In this document: positions 7,192-13,260 of the stretch, piece after piece
Layout of the letters: each line of letters starts with the position of its first letter
Position numbering within the stretch: position 1 is the stretch's first letter
Position numbers and translations under genes: made by a program
The notes under the pieces: model-generated
What the model was told of the DNA's origin: nothing
What the model saw: the letters and a program-made list of their open reading frames with translations, nothing else
The model's database searches: none
NCBI GenBank assembly: GCA_036378375.1
Contig: DASUWQ010000201.1
Location: forward strand, 1-14,283
Source: JAFAVN01 sp036378375
Lineage (GTDB): Bacteria; Verrucomicrobiota; Verrucomicrobiia; Chthoniobacterales; JAFAMB01
Reading direction: 5' to 3'
DNA: 14,283 bases

Positions 7192-7512
7192 ATGAGTGAA
7201 GAGACTGTAACAACTGAAGGTACTGCCACGGCGCCGGAAACCCAGGCGCAGCAGTCTGATGTTCCGAAGCGGCATCTTCGGAAAACTAGAGTCGGGGAGG
7301 TGGTCTCCAATAAAATGGATAAGACCATCGTCGTTGCCGTTGTGCGCAGAGTTCCGCATCCGAAATTCGGGAAGATCGTGAAACGCACGAAGAAATTCTA
7401 CGCGCATGACGCTGAAAACCGATGCGAGATCGGCGACCTGGTTCGAATTCAAGAAACCCGGCCGCTCAGCCGCCTGAAGCGTTGGCAATTAATCGAAGTT
7501 CTAAAGCACTAG
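7192..7512 (+). CDS. rpsQ: 30S ribosomal protein S17
   Basis: S17 is an early-assembling OB-fold protein of the 30S body. The fold spans about residues 28-104: RKTRVGEVVSNKMDKTIVVA, HPKFGKIVKRTKKFYAHD and GDLVRIQETRPLSRLKRW. The protein has 106 residues against the usual 80-90. The excess is an N-terminal stretch of about 26 residues, rich in Glu, Thr, Ala and Gln and with no predicted fold. No alternative start lies closer to the core, and AAAGGAAA at 7178-7185 is well placed for the ATG at 7192, so I accept the extension as real. The gap to rplN is 9 nt. Confidence 0.96.
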   Translation: MSEETVTTEGTATAPETQAQQSDVPKRHLRKTRVGEVVSNKMDKTIVVAVVRRVPHPKFGKIVKRTKKFYAHDAENRCEIGDLVRIQETRPLSRLKRWQLIEVLKH

Positions 7513-7518
7513 GAGGAG
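7511..7518 (+). promoter_or_regulatory. Consensus Shine-Dalgarno sequence of rplN
   Basis: AGGAGGAG starts within the rpsQ stop codon (TAG, 7510-7512) and its AGGAGG core lies 5 nt before the rplN ATG. It is among the strongest ribosome binding sites in the window. It opens the block that corresponds to the spc operon in other bacteria, so rplN may be initiated efficiently on its own. Confidence 0.8.
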
Positions 7519-7521
7519 CCG

Positions 7522-7887
7522 ATGATTCAGATTCGATCCCGGCTTGATGTAGCCGATAATACCGGAGCGCGGATGGCGACCATGATTGGCGTCATCGGAA
7601 AGGCGACCCCTTATGCGGGGGTAGGCGATGTGATTACCTGCAACGTCAAAGAGGCATCCTCGAATGGTTCGGTCAAAAAAGGTGACGTTGTTCGCGCGGT
7701 AGTCGTGCGGACACGGCAACCGGTCAAACGTGATGACGGTTCCTACCTTCGATTTGATAACAACGCTATTGTGATCATCGACAAGGACCTCAACCCACGA
7801 GGGACCCGTATCTTCGGACCGGTGGCGCGGGAACTGCGCGAAAAGAACTTCATGAAGATAATTTCGTTGGCACCGGAGGTCCTATAA
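7522..7887 (+). CDS. rplN: 50S ribosomal protein L14
   Basis: L14 lies at the subunit interface and forms bridges with 16S rRNA; it is also where the silencing factor RsfS binds in many bacteria. The 121-residue protein matches the family throughout: SRLDVADNTGARMATMIGV, KEASSNGSVKKGDVVRAVVVRT, RFDNNAIVIID and RGTRIFGPVARELREKNFMKIISLAPEVL. Its stop shares one base with the rplX start (TAATG). In most operons the following genes are rplX, rplE, rpsN and rpsH; here rpsN is missing. Confidence 0.98.
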   Translation: MIQIRSRLDVADNTGARMATMIGVIGKATPYAGVGDVITCNVKEASSNGSVKKGDVVRAVVVRTRQPVKRDDGSYLRFDNNAIVIIDKDLNPRGTRIFGPVARELREKNFMKIISLAPEVL

Positions 7888-8162
7888 TGCAGACGCATTT
7901 CCATGTTAAGAAAGGGGACGAAGTCCAGGTTATCTCCGGCAACCATCGCGGAGCTACCGGCAAGATCCTGCAAGTGCTGCCAAAGAAACAGCAGGTGTTG
8001 ATCGAAGGCGTGCGCTTGATCAAGAAGAGCGTCCGCAAATCGCAGGATAATCCGAACGGAGCAATTGTTACTCGGGAAGGACCGATCCACATCTCTAATG
8101 TGAAGATCGTAGAAGCGCCGCGCCCGAAACGGACAAAGAAGGAGAAGGCGAAAGCAGAATAG
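7887..8162 (+). CDS. rplX: 50S ribosomal protein L24
   Basis: L24 is an assembly-initiating 23S rRNA binder near the tunnel exit. The 91-residue protein has a KOW motif at about residues 8-34 (KKGDEVQVISGNHRGATGK) and the family segment VRLIKKSVRKSQDNPNGAIV. It ends in a short Lys/Glu-rich tail, making it somewhat shorter than E. coli L24. GGAGGT at 7875-7880, inside the end of rplN, is 6 nt before the ATG. Start and upstream stop overlap by one base, so coupled translation is likely. The gap to rplE is 3 nt. In E. coli the S8 repressor site spans this junction; I cannot recognise an equivalent fold here. Confidence 0.97.
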   Translation: MQTHFHVKKGDEVQVISGNHRGATGKILQVLPKKQQVLIEGVRLIKKSVRKSQDNPNGAIVTREGPIHISNVKIVEAPRPKRTKKEKAKAE

Positions 8163-8165
8163 GTT

Positions 8166-8741
8166 ATGCAGGCCGAGCTTTATAAAGAATACAAGGAACG
8201 AGTTGTTCCGGCGCTGCGCGAGAAGTTGGGATACAAAAATCTCCTGCAAGTTCCTCGCGTTGAGAAGGTCGTCATCAACAGTTGCGTATCGACGCATGCG
8301 TCTGACCAAAAACAAGCTTTGGAAGAAGCGAAGGCGGAAATCGGGCTGATTACCGGCCAACGCGCCACCGAAACCAAGTCCAAGAAAAGCATCTCGAATT
8401 TCAAGCTCCGTAAGGGCCAGATCATTGGTGCGAAAGTGACGTTGCGTGGCGATCGTATGTACGAATTCCTGGAACGCTTGATCCGCATGTCTTTGCCCCG
8501 CATCCGAGATTTCCGTGGAATTTCACCGAAGTCATTCGACGGCAAAGGTAACTATACCTTAGGGGTTAAAGATCAGGCGATTTTCCCCGAGGTAGAGTTG
8601 GATAAGATTAAGCGAAATATTGGTTTTGATATCACCATCGTCACCACTGCGAACACGAACGACGAGGCGAAAGCATTGTTAACTGAACTCGGCGTACCGT
8701 TCAGCGATCGTAAGCTGCCGGGCAAGGAGTCTGCCGCGTAA
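8166..8741 (+). CDS. rplE: 50S ribosomal protein L5
   Basis: L5 binds 5S rRNA with L18 in the central protuberance and contacts P-site tRNA. The 191-residue protein is slightly longer than E. coli L5 (179). Recognisable blocks are NLLQVPRVEKVVINS, ITGQRATETKSKKSISNFKLRKG, KVTLRGDRMYEFLERL, SLPRIRDFRGISPKSFDGKGNY and DITIVTTANTNDEAKALL. The ATG is 3 nt past the rplX stop with only AGGT just before it, so coupling to rplX is likely. The stop lies 6 nt before rpsH, where most bacteria have rpsN. Confidence 0.98.
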   Translation: MQAELYKEYKERVVPALREKLGYKNLLQVPRVEKVVINSCVSTHASDQKQALEEAKAEIGLITGQRATETKSKKSISNFKLRKGQIIGAKVTLRGDRMYEFLERLIRMSLPRIRDFRGISPKSFDGKGNYTLGVKDQAIFPEVELDKIKRNIGFDITIVTTANTNDEAKALLTELGVPFSDRKLPGKESAA

Positions 8742-8747
8742 GAGAGT

Positions 8748-9146
8748 ATGAGTACATTGACTGATCCTATTGCCGATTTTCTGACTAGGCTTCGCAACGC
8801 GGCCACCTCGCATCGAGCGGACGTGAAACTGCCGTACTCGAAGATTAAAGAAGAGATCGCGCGCATCCTTAAAGAAGAAGGTTATATCGCCGAGTACGAG
8901 GTCGACCGTTCGACACGGCCTGCGGTCATCAAAGTGACAATGAAATTTGTGAATCGGACTCCGGCCTTGACCGGAATTAAGCGCATCAGCAAGCCGGGGT
9001 TGCGGAAGTACATCGGCGCCGACGAAGTTCCACGCGTTCTTGGAGGGATGGGGACTTCTATCGTTTCCTCGTCGCGGGGGATTTTGACGGGACGGCAAGC
9101 CAAACGAGAAAATATCGGAGGCGAGCTCCTAGCGATTGTCTGGTGA
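8748..9146 (+). CDS. rpsH: 30S ribosomal protein S8
   Basis: S8 binds the central domain of 16S rRNA and in E. coli represses the spc operon. The 132-residue protein opens with TDPIADFLTRLRNA. It carries the C-terminal signature MGTSIVSSSRGILTGRQAKR at about 101-120 and the usual GGELLAIVW end. The ATG has only a GAGAG run directly before it and no properly spaced Shine-Dalgarno sequence; AAGGAG at 8724-8729 is too far upstream. This start fits the family N-terminus exactly. It follows rplE after 6 nt, with no rpsN between. Confidence 0.97.
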   Translation: MSTLTDPIADFLTRLRNAATSHRADVKLPYSKIKEEIARILKEEGYIAEYEVDRSTRPAVIKVTMKFVNRTPALTGIKRISKPGLRKYIGADEVPRVLGGMGTSIVSSSRGILTGRQAKRENIGGELLAIVW

Positions 9147-9160
9147 GGAGGTTCTGAGTT

Positions 9161-9700
9161 ATGTCGCGAATTGGAAAGAAAAGTGTGGTGCTTCCGGAGA
9201 AAGTGAAGCTGGGCTGCTCGGACGCAGGTGCGGTTACCGTTGAAGGCCCAAAAGGTAAGTTGGAGTGGACATTACCGCGGCAGATCAAACTACGCGTCGA
9301 AGGTCAGGAAGTCTTACTGGACCGGACCACGGAAACCCGAGCGGTGAAAGCTTTGCACGGCCTTTCCCGAAGCCTCATCAATAATATGGTGACCGGGGTT
9401 AGTCAGGGATTTCAAAAATCGCTGGAGATCCAGGGGGTCGGCTTTCGGGCTCAAGTGCAAGGGTCGAAACTGAATCTGAGTTTGGGTTTTTCTCATCCGA
9501 TCGTATTTCAGATACCGGATGGAGTTAAGGTAACCGTCCAGGAGAACACCAAGCTTTTGGTTGAAGGAATTGACCGACAGAAAGTAGGTCAGGTCGCCGC
9601 GAACATTCGAGGCTACTATCCCCCGGAGCCTTACAAAGGCAAAGGAATCCGCTATTCGGATGAACAGGTGCTGCGCAAGGAGGGTAAGACAGTCCAATAA
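9161..9700 (+). CDS. rplF: 50S ribosomal protein L6
   Basis: L6 has two related folds and sits near the factor-binding region by the sarcin-ricin loop. The 179-residue protein starts SRIGKKSVVLPEKV. It includes VTVEGPKGKLEW, GVSQGFQKSLEIQGVGFRAQ and the C-terminal signature PEPYKGKGIRY at 155-165. AGGAGGT at 9146-9152, overlapping the rpsH stop, is a strong ribosome binding site 8 nt before the ATG. The gap to rplR is 14 nt. Confidence 0.98.
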   Translation: MSRIGKKSVVLPEKVKLGCSDAGAVTVEGPKGKLEWTLPRQIKLRVEGQEVLLDRTTETRAVKALHGLSRSLINNMVTGVSQGFQKSLEIQGVGFRAQVQGSKLNLSLGFSHPIVFQIPDGVKVTVQENTKLLVEGIDRQKVGQVAANIRGYYPPEPYKGKGIRYSDEQVLRKEGKTVQ

Positions 9701-9714
9701 GGGACGGATAAAAT

Positions 9715-10071
9715 ATGGCTTCTACCACACGAATTAGATTACGCCACGAGAGGATCCGTAAACGGGTGGTTGGCACCACGGAGCGTCCTCGGTTGTGCGT
9801 ACATTTTTCTGGCCAACATATTTACGCACAAGTTATCGATGATACGGTAGGCAAGACAGTTGCAGCTGCGTCTACTGTGGAGAAAGGTGTGCGCGGTAGT
9901 CAGCGCAGCCAAGCCAACGTGACGAGCGCCGAGAAGGTTGGGTCACTGTTGGCCGAGAGAACATTACAGAAGAACGTTCGGCAAGTCGTCTTTGATCGAG
10001 GTGGATTTACCTATCATGGACGGGTGAAAGCATTGGCAGATGCCGCTCGTTCTGCAGGTTTGGAGTTTTGA
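9715..10071 (+). CDS. rplR: 50S ribosomal protein L18
   Basis: L18 binds 5S rRNA and with L5 anchors it in the central protuberance. The 118-residue length is normal. The basic N-terminus (RIRLRHERIRKRVVGTTERPRL) is followed by VHFSGQHIYAQVIDD and the C-terminal VVFDRGGFTYHGRVKALADAAR block. The ribosome binding site is poor (GGGA about 10 nt upstream). The stop is 5 nt before the rpsE ATG, so rpsE is probably coupled to it. Confidence 0.97.
   Translation: MASTTRIRLRHERIRKRVVGTTERPRLCVHFSGQHIYAQVIDDTVGKTVAAASTVEKGVRGSQRSQANVTSAEKVGSLLAERTLQKNVRQVVFDRGGFTYHGRVKALADAARSAGLEF
10062..10065 (+). promoter_or_regulatory. Ribosome binding site deciding the rpsE start
   Basis: GGAG lies within the last codons of rplR, 11 nt before the ATG at 10077. 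The in-frame TTG at 10068 would leave only 2 nt of spacing and would add three residues not seen in S5 proteins. The ATG at 10077 is therefore the better start. Confidence 0.5.
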
Positions 10072-10076
10072 TTTTT

Positions 10077-10586
10077 ATGCCACCAGATCAAAGAAACCGC
10101 CGCAACGACGGACGAGATCGAAAACAAGAGGGCGACACCACGGAAAAAGTGGTGTTCATCAACCGGTGCGCCAAAGTTGTGAAAGGCGGTCGTCGCTTTA
10201 GCTTTAGCGCTTTAATTGTCGCTGGTGACCGGAAAGGCAAGGTGGGCTACGGCTTTGGTAAGGCGAACGAGGTCTCTGAAGCTATTCGTAAAGCCTCGGA
10301 AGCGGCGCGAAAAGCCATGGTGCCAGTGGCTGTCCATCAAAATACTATCCCACACGAAGTGATTGGCGAATTTGGCGGGGGCCGTGTGCTGTTGCGGCCA
10401 GCGTCTCCGGGTACAGGTGTTATCGCCGGCGGCGGTGTACGTGCTGTCGTAGAAGCGGCCGGTATAAAAGACGTCCTAGCCAAGTCACTTGGCTCCAGTA
10501 ACCACGCTAACGTCGTAAAGGCCACCATGGAGGCCCTGCTTACTCTGCGCCAAAAGGAAGATATCTTCCGCCTCCGGAGCCGGTAG
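10077..10586 (+). CDS. rpsE: 30S ribosomal protein S5
   Basis: S5 shapes the decoding region and the mRNA entry channel and affects accuracy and spectinomycin response. Counted from the ATG at 10077 it has 169 residues, the usual size. A charged, probably flexible N-terminus of about 22 residues is followed by the double-stranded RNA-binding-like domain with FINRCAKVVKGGRRFSFSAL and GYGFGKANEVSEAIRKA. The C-terminal domain has GRVLLRPASPGTGVIAGG, AGIKDVLAKSLGSSN and VVKATMEALL. The frame is open upstream to a TTG at 10068, overlapping the rplR stop; I reject that start because of its ribosome-binding-site spacing. The next gene is rplO after 63 nt, with no rpmD between. Confidence 0.97.
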   Translation: MPPDQRNRRNDGRDRKQEGDTTEKVVFINRCAKVVKGGRRFSFSALIVAGDRKGKVGYGFGKANEVSEAIRKASEAARKAMVPVAVHQNTIPHEVIGEFGGGRVLLRPASPGTGVIAGGGVRAVVEAAGIKDVLAKSLGSSNHANVVKATMEALLTLRQKEDIFRLRSR

Positions 10587-10649
10587 TCGACTCCCCATCA
10601 CGTGGGCTTGTGCACTGGTAAGTTGGAAGTAAACGGAAACGATTTCATT
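10587..10649 (+). other. Gap between rpsE and rplO where rpmD (L30) usually lies
   Basis: This 63-nt stretch is the longest non-coding gap in the window. The usual occupant, rpmD, needs about 180 nt, so it cannot fit. The rplO frame is open from a GTG at 10602, but the 16 residues this adds do not resemble L30 or L15. I see a CACGTG palindrome at 10600-10605 and no convincing promoter or terminator. Confidence 0.6.
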
Positions 10650-11096
10650 ATGCGGTTAAACGAATTGAAGCCTCGACCGGGAGCAAAACACCGGGTCAAA
10701 CGATTGGGCTGCGGTGAGAGCTCCGGTCACGGCAAAACCAGCGGAAAGGGTCATAAGGGCCAAAAGGCGCGTTCCGGTGGCAGCATTCGCCTAGGGTTCG
10801 AGGGCGGGCAGATGCCGTTGATTCGTCGCTTGCCCAAGCGTGGATTTGGTAACGGCGCATTCCGGGCTACCTATGCAATCATTAACCTGGCCGACCTCGA
10901 ACGATTTGATGCCGATACGCACGTGACCGAGGAGGTTTTGCGCGAGAAAGGGCTGTTGAAGGGCAGTGTTGATGGTGTGAAAGTTCTGGGACGTGGAGAA
11001 CTGACCAAAAAATTGACGGTAGAAGCTGATAAATTCAGCGAATCCGCGCGTCAAAAGATCGAGCAAGCCGGGGGAGCAGCGGTGGTTCGTGCTTAA
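10650..11096 (+). CDS. rplO: 50S ribosomal protein L15
   Basis: L15 is an internal 50S protein needed late in assembly. From the ATG at 10650 it has 148 residues, close to the 144 of E. coli, and begins with the family MRLNELKP motif. The glycine- and lysine-rich N-terminal region follows (CGESSGHGKTSGKGHKGQKA, residues 21-40), then FEGGQMPLIRRLPKRGF and a folded C-terminal half ending AGGAAVVRA. A GTG at 10602 in the same frame would add 16 unmatched residues and has no ribosome binding site, so I reject it. The ATG itself has only a weak site (CGGAAA, about 12 nt upstream). The gap to secY is 12 nt. Confidence 0.96.
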   Translation: MRLNELKPRPGAKHRVKRLGCGESSGHGKTSGKGHKGQKARSGGSIRLGFEGGQMPLIRRLPKRGFGNGAFRATYAIINLADLERFDADTHVTEEVLREKGLLKGSVDGVKVLGRGELTKKLTVEADKFSESARQKIEQAGGAAVVRA

Positions 11097-11108
11097 CCGA
11101 GTGTTCTC

Positions 11109-12611
11109 ATGATCTCGGCTTTCACGAATATCTTCAAAATTCCAGAGCTTCGTCAGCGGATCGTTTTTACGCTGATGATGCTCATCATCGTTCGAGCCGG
11201 TGCCGCGATCACCATTCCCGGGGTCAACGCGCACGTTTTGAACGATTGGTTCAAGAGCCAAACCAATAATGCGACGGCCGGAGGCATTGCGGCTCTGGCT
11301 AACATTTTTGCTGGCGGTGCGCTCGAGCATTGCGCGGTTTTTTCGCTCGGGATTATGCCCTACATCAGCGCGTCGATCATGATGCAGCTGCTGACGGCCG
11401 TGATCCCGCGCCTCAACAAACTGGCCCGTGAGGAGACCGGCGGCCGGCAAAAGATCATGCAGTACACCAGGTACGTCACCCTGGGGCTGTGTCTTTTTCA
11501 AGGATACCTCCTGGCTTTGTCCATGCAAAGCCCGCAATCGAATCCCTTCCTCCAAGGCATTGGCGCCTCGATTGCTAAACTTGGGCCTTTAGTTCCTTCT
11601 CCAGGTCTTGGCTTTCAAATCGTCGCAGTGATTACCCTGAGCGCCGGAACCATGTTCTTGATGTGGGTCGGCGACCAAATCACAGAGCGAGGCGTTGGCA
11701 ACGGTACCTCAATGATCATCACGGTCGGTATCGTCGCGACGTTACCAGGCGCATTGGTACAGGTCTGGAACACTTTTGTCCCTTCGACGACGAGTCAGAA
11801 CCAGGTCAATCCGTTGGTATTGGTGCTGATGATCGTGTTTCTGGTTTTCGTGATCGCTGGTGTGATTGCCCTAACCCAGGGACAACGGCGAATCAGTATC
11901 CAGTATGCGAAAAGAGTCGTTGGACGCAAAGTCTATGGGGGGCAAACCCAGTATCTTCCGTTGAAGGTTAACGCGGTCGGCGTTATGCCGATCATCTTTG
12001 CCCAAGCCATTCTCTTGTTCCCGTCGACGATTCTGAGTATGGGCTTTAGGGGCCAGGAATGGGCAATCAATTTGGCGAACGCCCTCGCCTACGGTCCATG
12101 GCATTACTTGATGACGGGGCTCTTGATTTTCTTCTTCAGCTTTTTCTGGGTGGCCATCCAGTTTCAGCCAACCCAAATTGCGGATGACCTTAAGAAGTAC
12201 AATGGTTACATCCCGGGCTATCGACCCGGTAAACCGACCGCTGACTTTCTTGAGTTCACTTTGTCGCGGCTGACATTTGCCGGCGCAATCTTTTTGACTT
12301 TGATCGCGGTAATCCCGGAACTCTTAATCACGGGAGCCGGCGTACCTCGGCTTACGGCGCGTTTCTTCGGCGGTACCAGCTTGTTGATTATTGTCGGGGT
12401 TATTCTGGATACGATGCGGCAAATTGAAACGCATCTGCTCCAGAGACATTACGATGGATTCCTGCGTAAAGGTCGAATCCGGGGCCGGTTCGAGCGGACG
12501 CCAGCGAATCGAGGTTCTTTAGTCAAGGAAGGCGCACTGCTTTGGATGTGCGTCGGAGCTGCTATCCTGGCCGTAGCGGGAGTCGCCATCTCGATCTTCG
12601 TCAGCCATTGA
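11109..12611 (+). CDS. secY: Protein translocase subunit SecY with extra C-terminal hydrophobic segment
   Basis: SecY is the inner-membrane channel of the Sec translocon, working with SecE, SecG, SecA and the ribosome. The protein has 500 residues; E. coli SecY has 443. By eye there are ten usual membrane segments at roughly 17-37, 74-98, 121-140, 166-189, 200-222, 235-257, 285-312, 330-352, 382-405 and 421-437. The family signature FSLGIMPYISASIMMQLL lies at 78-95, GVGNGTS at 195-201 and the YAKR ribosome/SecA-contacting loop at 266-269. After the usual cytosolic tail (LLQRHYDGFLRKGR, 443-456) the chain continues with a basic linker and another strongly hydrophobic stretch at about 476-497. 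That would make an eleventh membrane segment and place the C-terminus outside the cytosol. The ribosome binding site is weak (CGAG, 7 nt upstream). Confidence 0.97.
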   Translation: MISAFTNIFKIPELRQRIVFTLMMLIIVRAGAAITIPGVNAHVLNDWFKSQTNNATAGGIAALANIFAGGALEHCAVFSLGIMPYISASIMMQLLTAVIPRLNKLAREETGGRQKIMQYTRYVTLGLCLFQGYLLALSMQSPQSNPFLQGIGASIAKLGPLVPSPGLGFQIVAVITLSAGTMFLMWVGDQITERGVGNGTSMIITVGIVATLPGALVQVWNTFVPSTTSQNQVNPLVLVLMIVFLVFVIAGVIALTQGQRRISIQYAKRVVGRKVYGGQTQYLPLKVNAVGVMPIIFAQAILLFPSTILSMGFRGQEWAINLANALAYGPWHYLMTGLLIFFFSFFWVAIQFQPTQIADDLKKYNGYIPGYRPGKPTADFLEFTLSRLTFAGAIFLTLIAVIPELLITGAGVPRLTARFFGGTSLLIIVGVILDTMRQIETHLLQRHYDGFLRKGRIRGRFERTPANRGSLVKEGALLWMCVGAAILAVAGVAISIFVSH

Positions 12612-12621
12612 TGTTGTCGGG

Positions 12622-13260
12622 GTGAAAAGAAGACTTGTGCTTTTAGGTCCGCCTGCCTCGGGTAAAGGAACTCAAGCGGAGTTGATTCAAAATCGGTTCG
12701 GCATTCCCACTACCTCAACGGGGGCAATCCTCCGGAGACAGGCGAAAGAAAGGACTCCGCTTGGCCTAGAAGCCGAGCAAATCATATCCAAAGGTGGATT
12801 GGCGCCCGATGATCTGGTGATGCAAGTGGTGGAGGCCTGGCTGGAAGCGCATCCGGCCGCGTTTTTATTTGACGGCTTTCCCCGGACCATTGAGCAAGCG
12901 AAAGAGTTCGATCAGATCCTACAACGGCGCGAAGCCCCTCTGGACCTAGCGATTGCGTTGGCTGTGTCCGTAGATACCATCAGGACCCGCATGTCGCTGC
13001 GGTTAGTGTGCCCCAATTGCGGAAAAGTGGTTAGCATGGGCAGGCATGTCCAATCTCCTCAGGATCCTTGCCCAAATTGCGGCGGTCCGTTAGAGAGGAG
13101 ATCGGACGATAATAATGAAGCTTTGCAGCGAAGACTGGAGGCGTACTGGGAAAAAACCGTCCCTGTATACAAATATTACGGAAATCGTCTGGTCGAGGTC
13201 GAGGCCGGACGTGACGTCGAGGTTGTTTTCGCGGATATTAAAGAGCTGATTGCAGGATGA
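12622..13260 (+). CDS. adk: Adenylate kinase, zinc-LID type
   Basis: Adk interconverts ATP + AMP and 2 ADP in the cytosol. The 212-residue protein has the P-loop GPPASGKGT at 9-17 and DGFPRT at 84-89. LID arginines are found at 123 and 127, with further conserved arginines at 160 and 170/171. The LID carries four cysteines (130, 133, 150, 153) in two CPNCG motifs, the pattern of zinc-binding LIDs. The AMP-binding motif usually written STGDxLR reads STGAILR (32-38), so the Asp is Ala. The start is a GTG at 12622 with no Shine-Dalgarno sequence; nothing better is in frame between it and the secY stop 10 nt upstream, and a later start would remove the P-loop. It overlaps map by 4 nt. Adk after secY is common in these operons. 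Confidence 0.96.
   Translation: MKRRLVLLGPPASGKGTQAELIQNRFGIPTTSTGAILRRQAKERTPLGLEAEQIISKGGLAPDDLVMQVVEAWLEAHPAAFLFDGFPRTIEQAKEFDQILQRREAPLDLAIALAVSVDTIRTRMSLRLVCPNCGKVVSMGRHVQSPQDPCPNCGGPLERRSDDNNEALQRRLEAYWEKTVPVYKYYGNRLVEVEAGRDVEVVFADIKELIAG

Noticed and set aside
8178..8187. CTTTATAAAG palindrome at the start of rplE as a possible S8 or other regulatory site
   Set aside because: It is a perfect palindrome with no loop, encodes conserved L5 residues, and does not resemble the S8-binding fold.
7743..8360. A 205-residue minus-strand frame across rplN, rplX and rplE
   Set aside because: Same reason: fully antisense to three conserved r-protein genes, no recognisable domain.
10600..10620. 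CACGTG palindrome and a possible promoter in the rpsE-rplO gap
   Set aside because: No -35/-10 pair with proper spacing is visible, and a six-base palindrome is expected by chance.
10602..10649. GTG start for rplO adding 16 residues, or a relict of rpmD
   Set aside because: The added residues match neither L15 nor L30, there is no ribosome binding site for the GTG, and the ATG at 10650 gives the exact family N-terminus.
10791..11555. A 254-residue minus-strand frame spanning rplO and secY
   Set aside because: It covers two recognised genes on the opposite strand and its translation is compositionally odd with no known motif; treated as a shadow.
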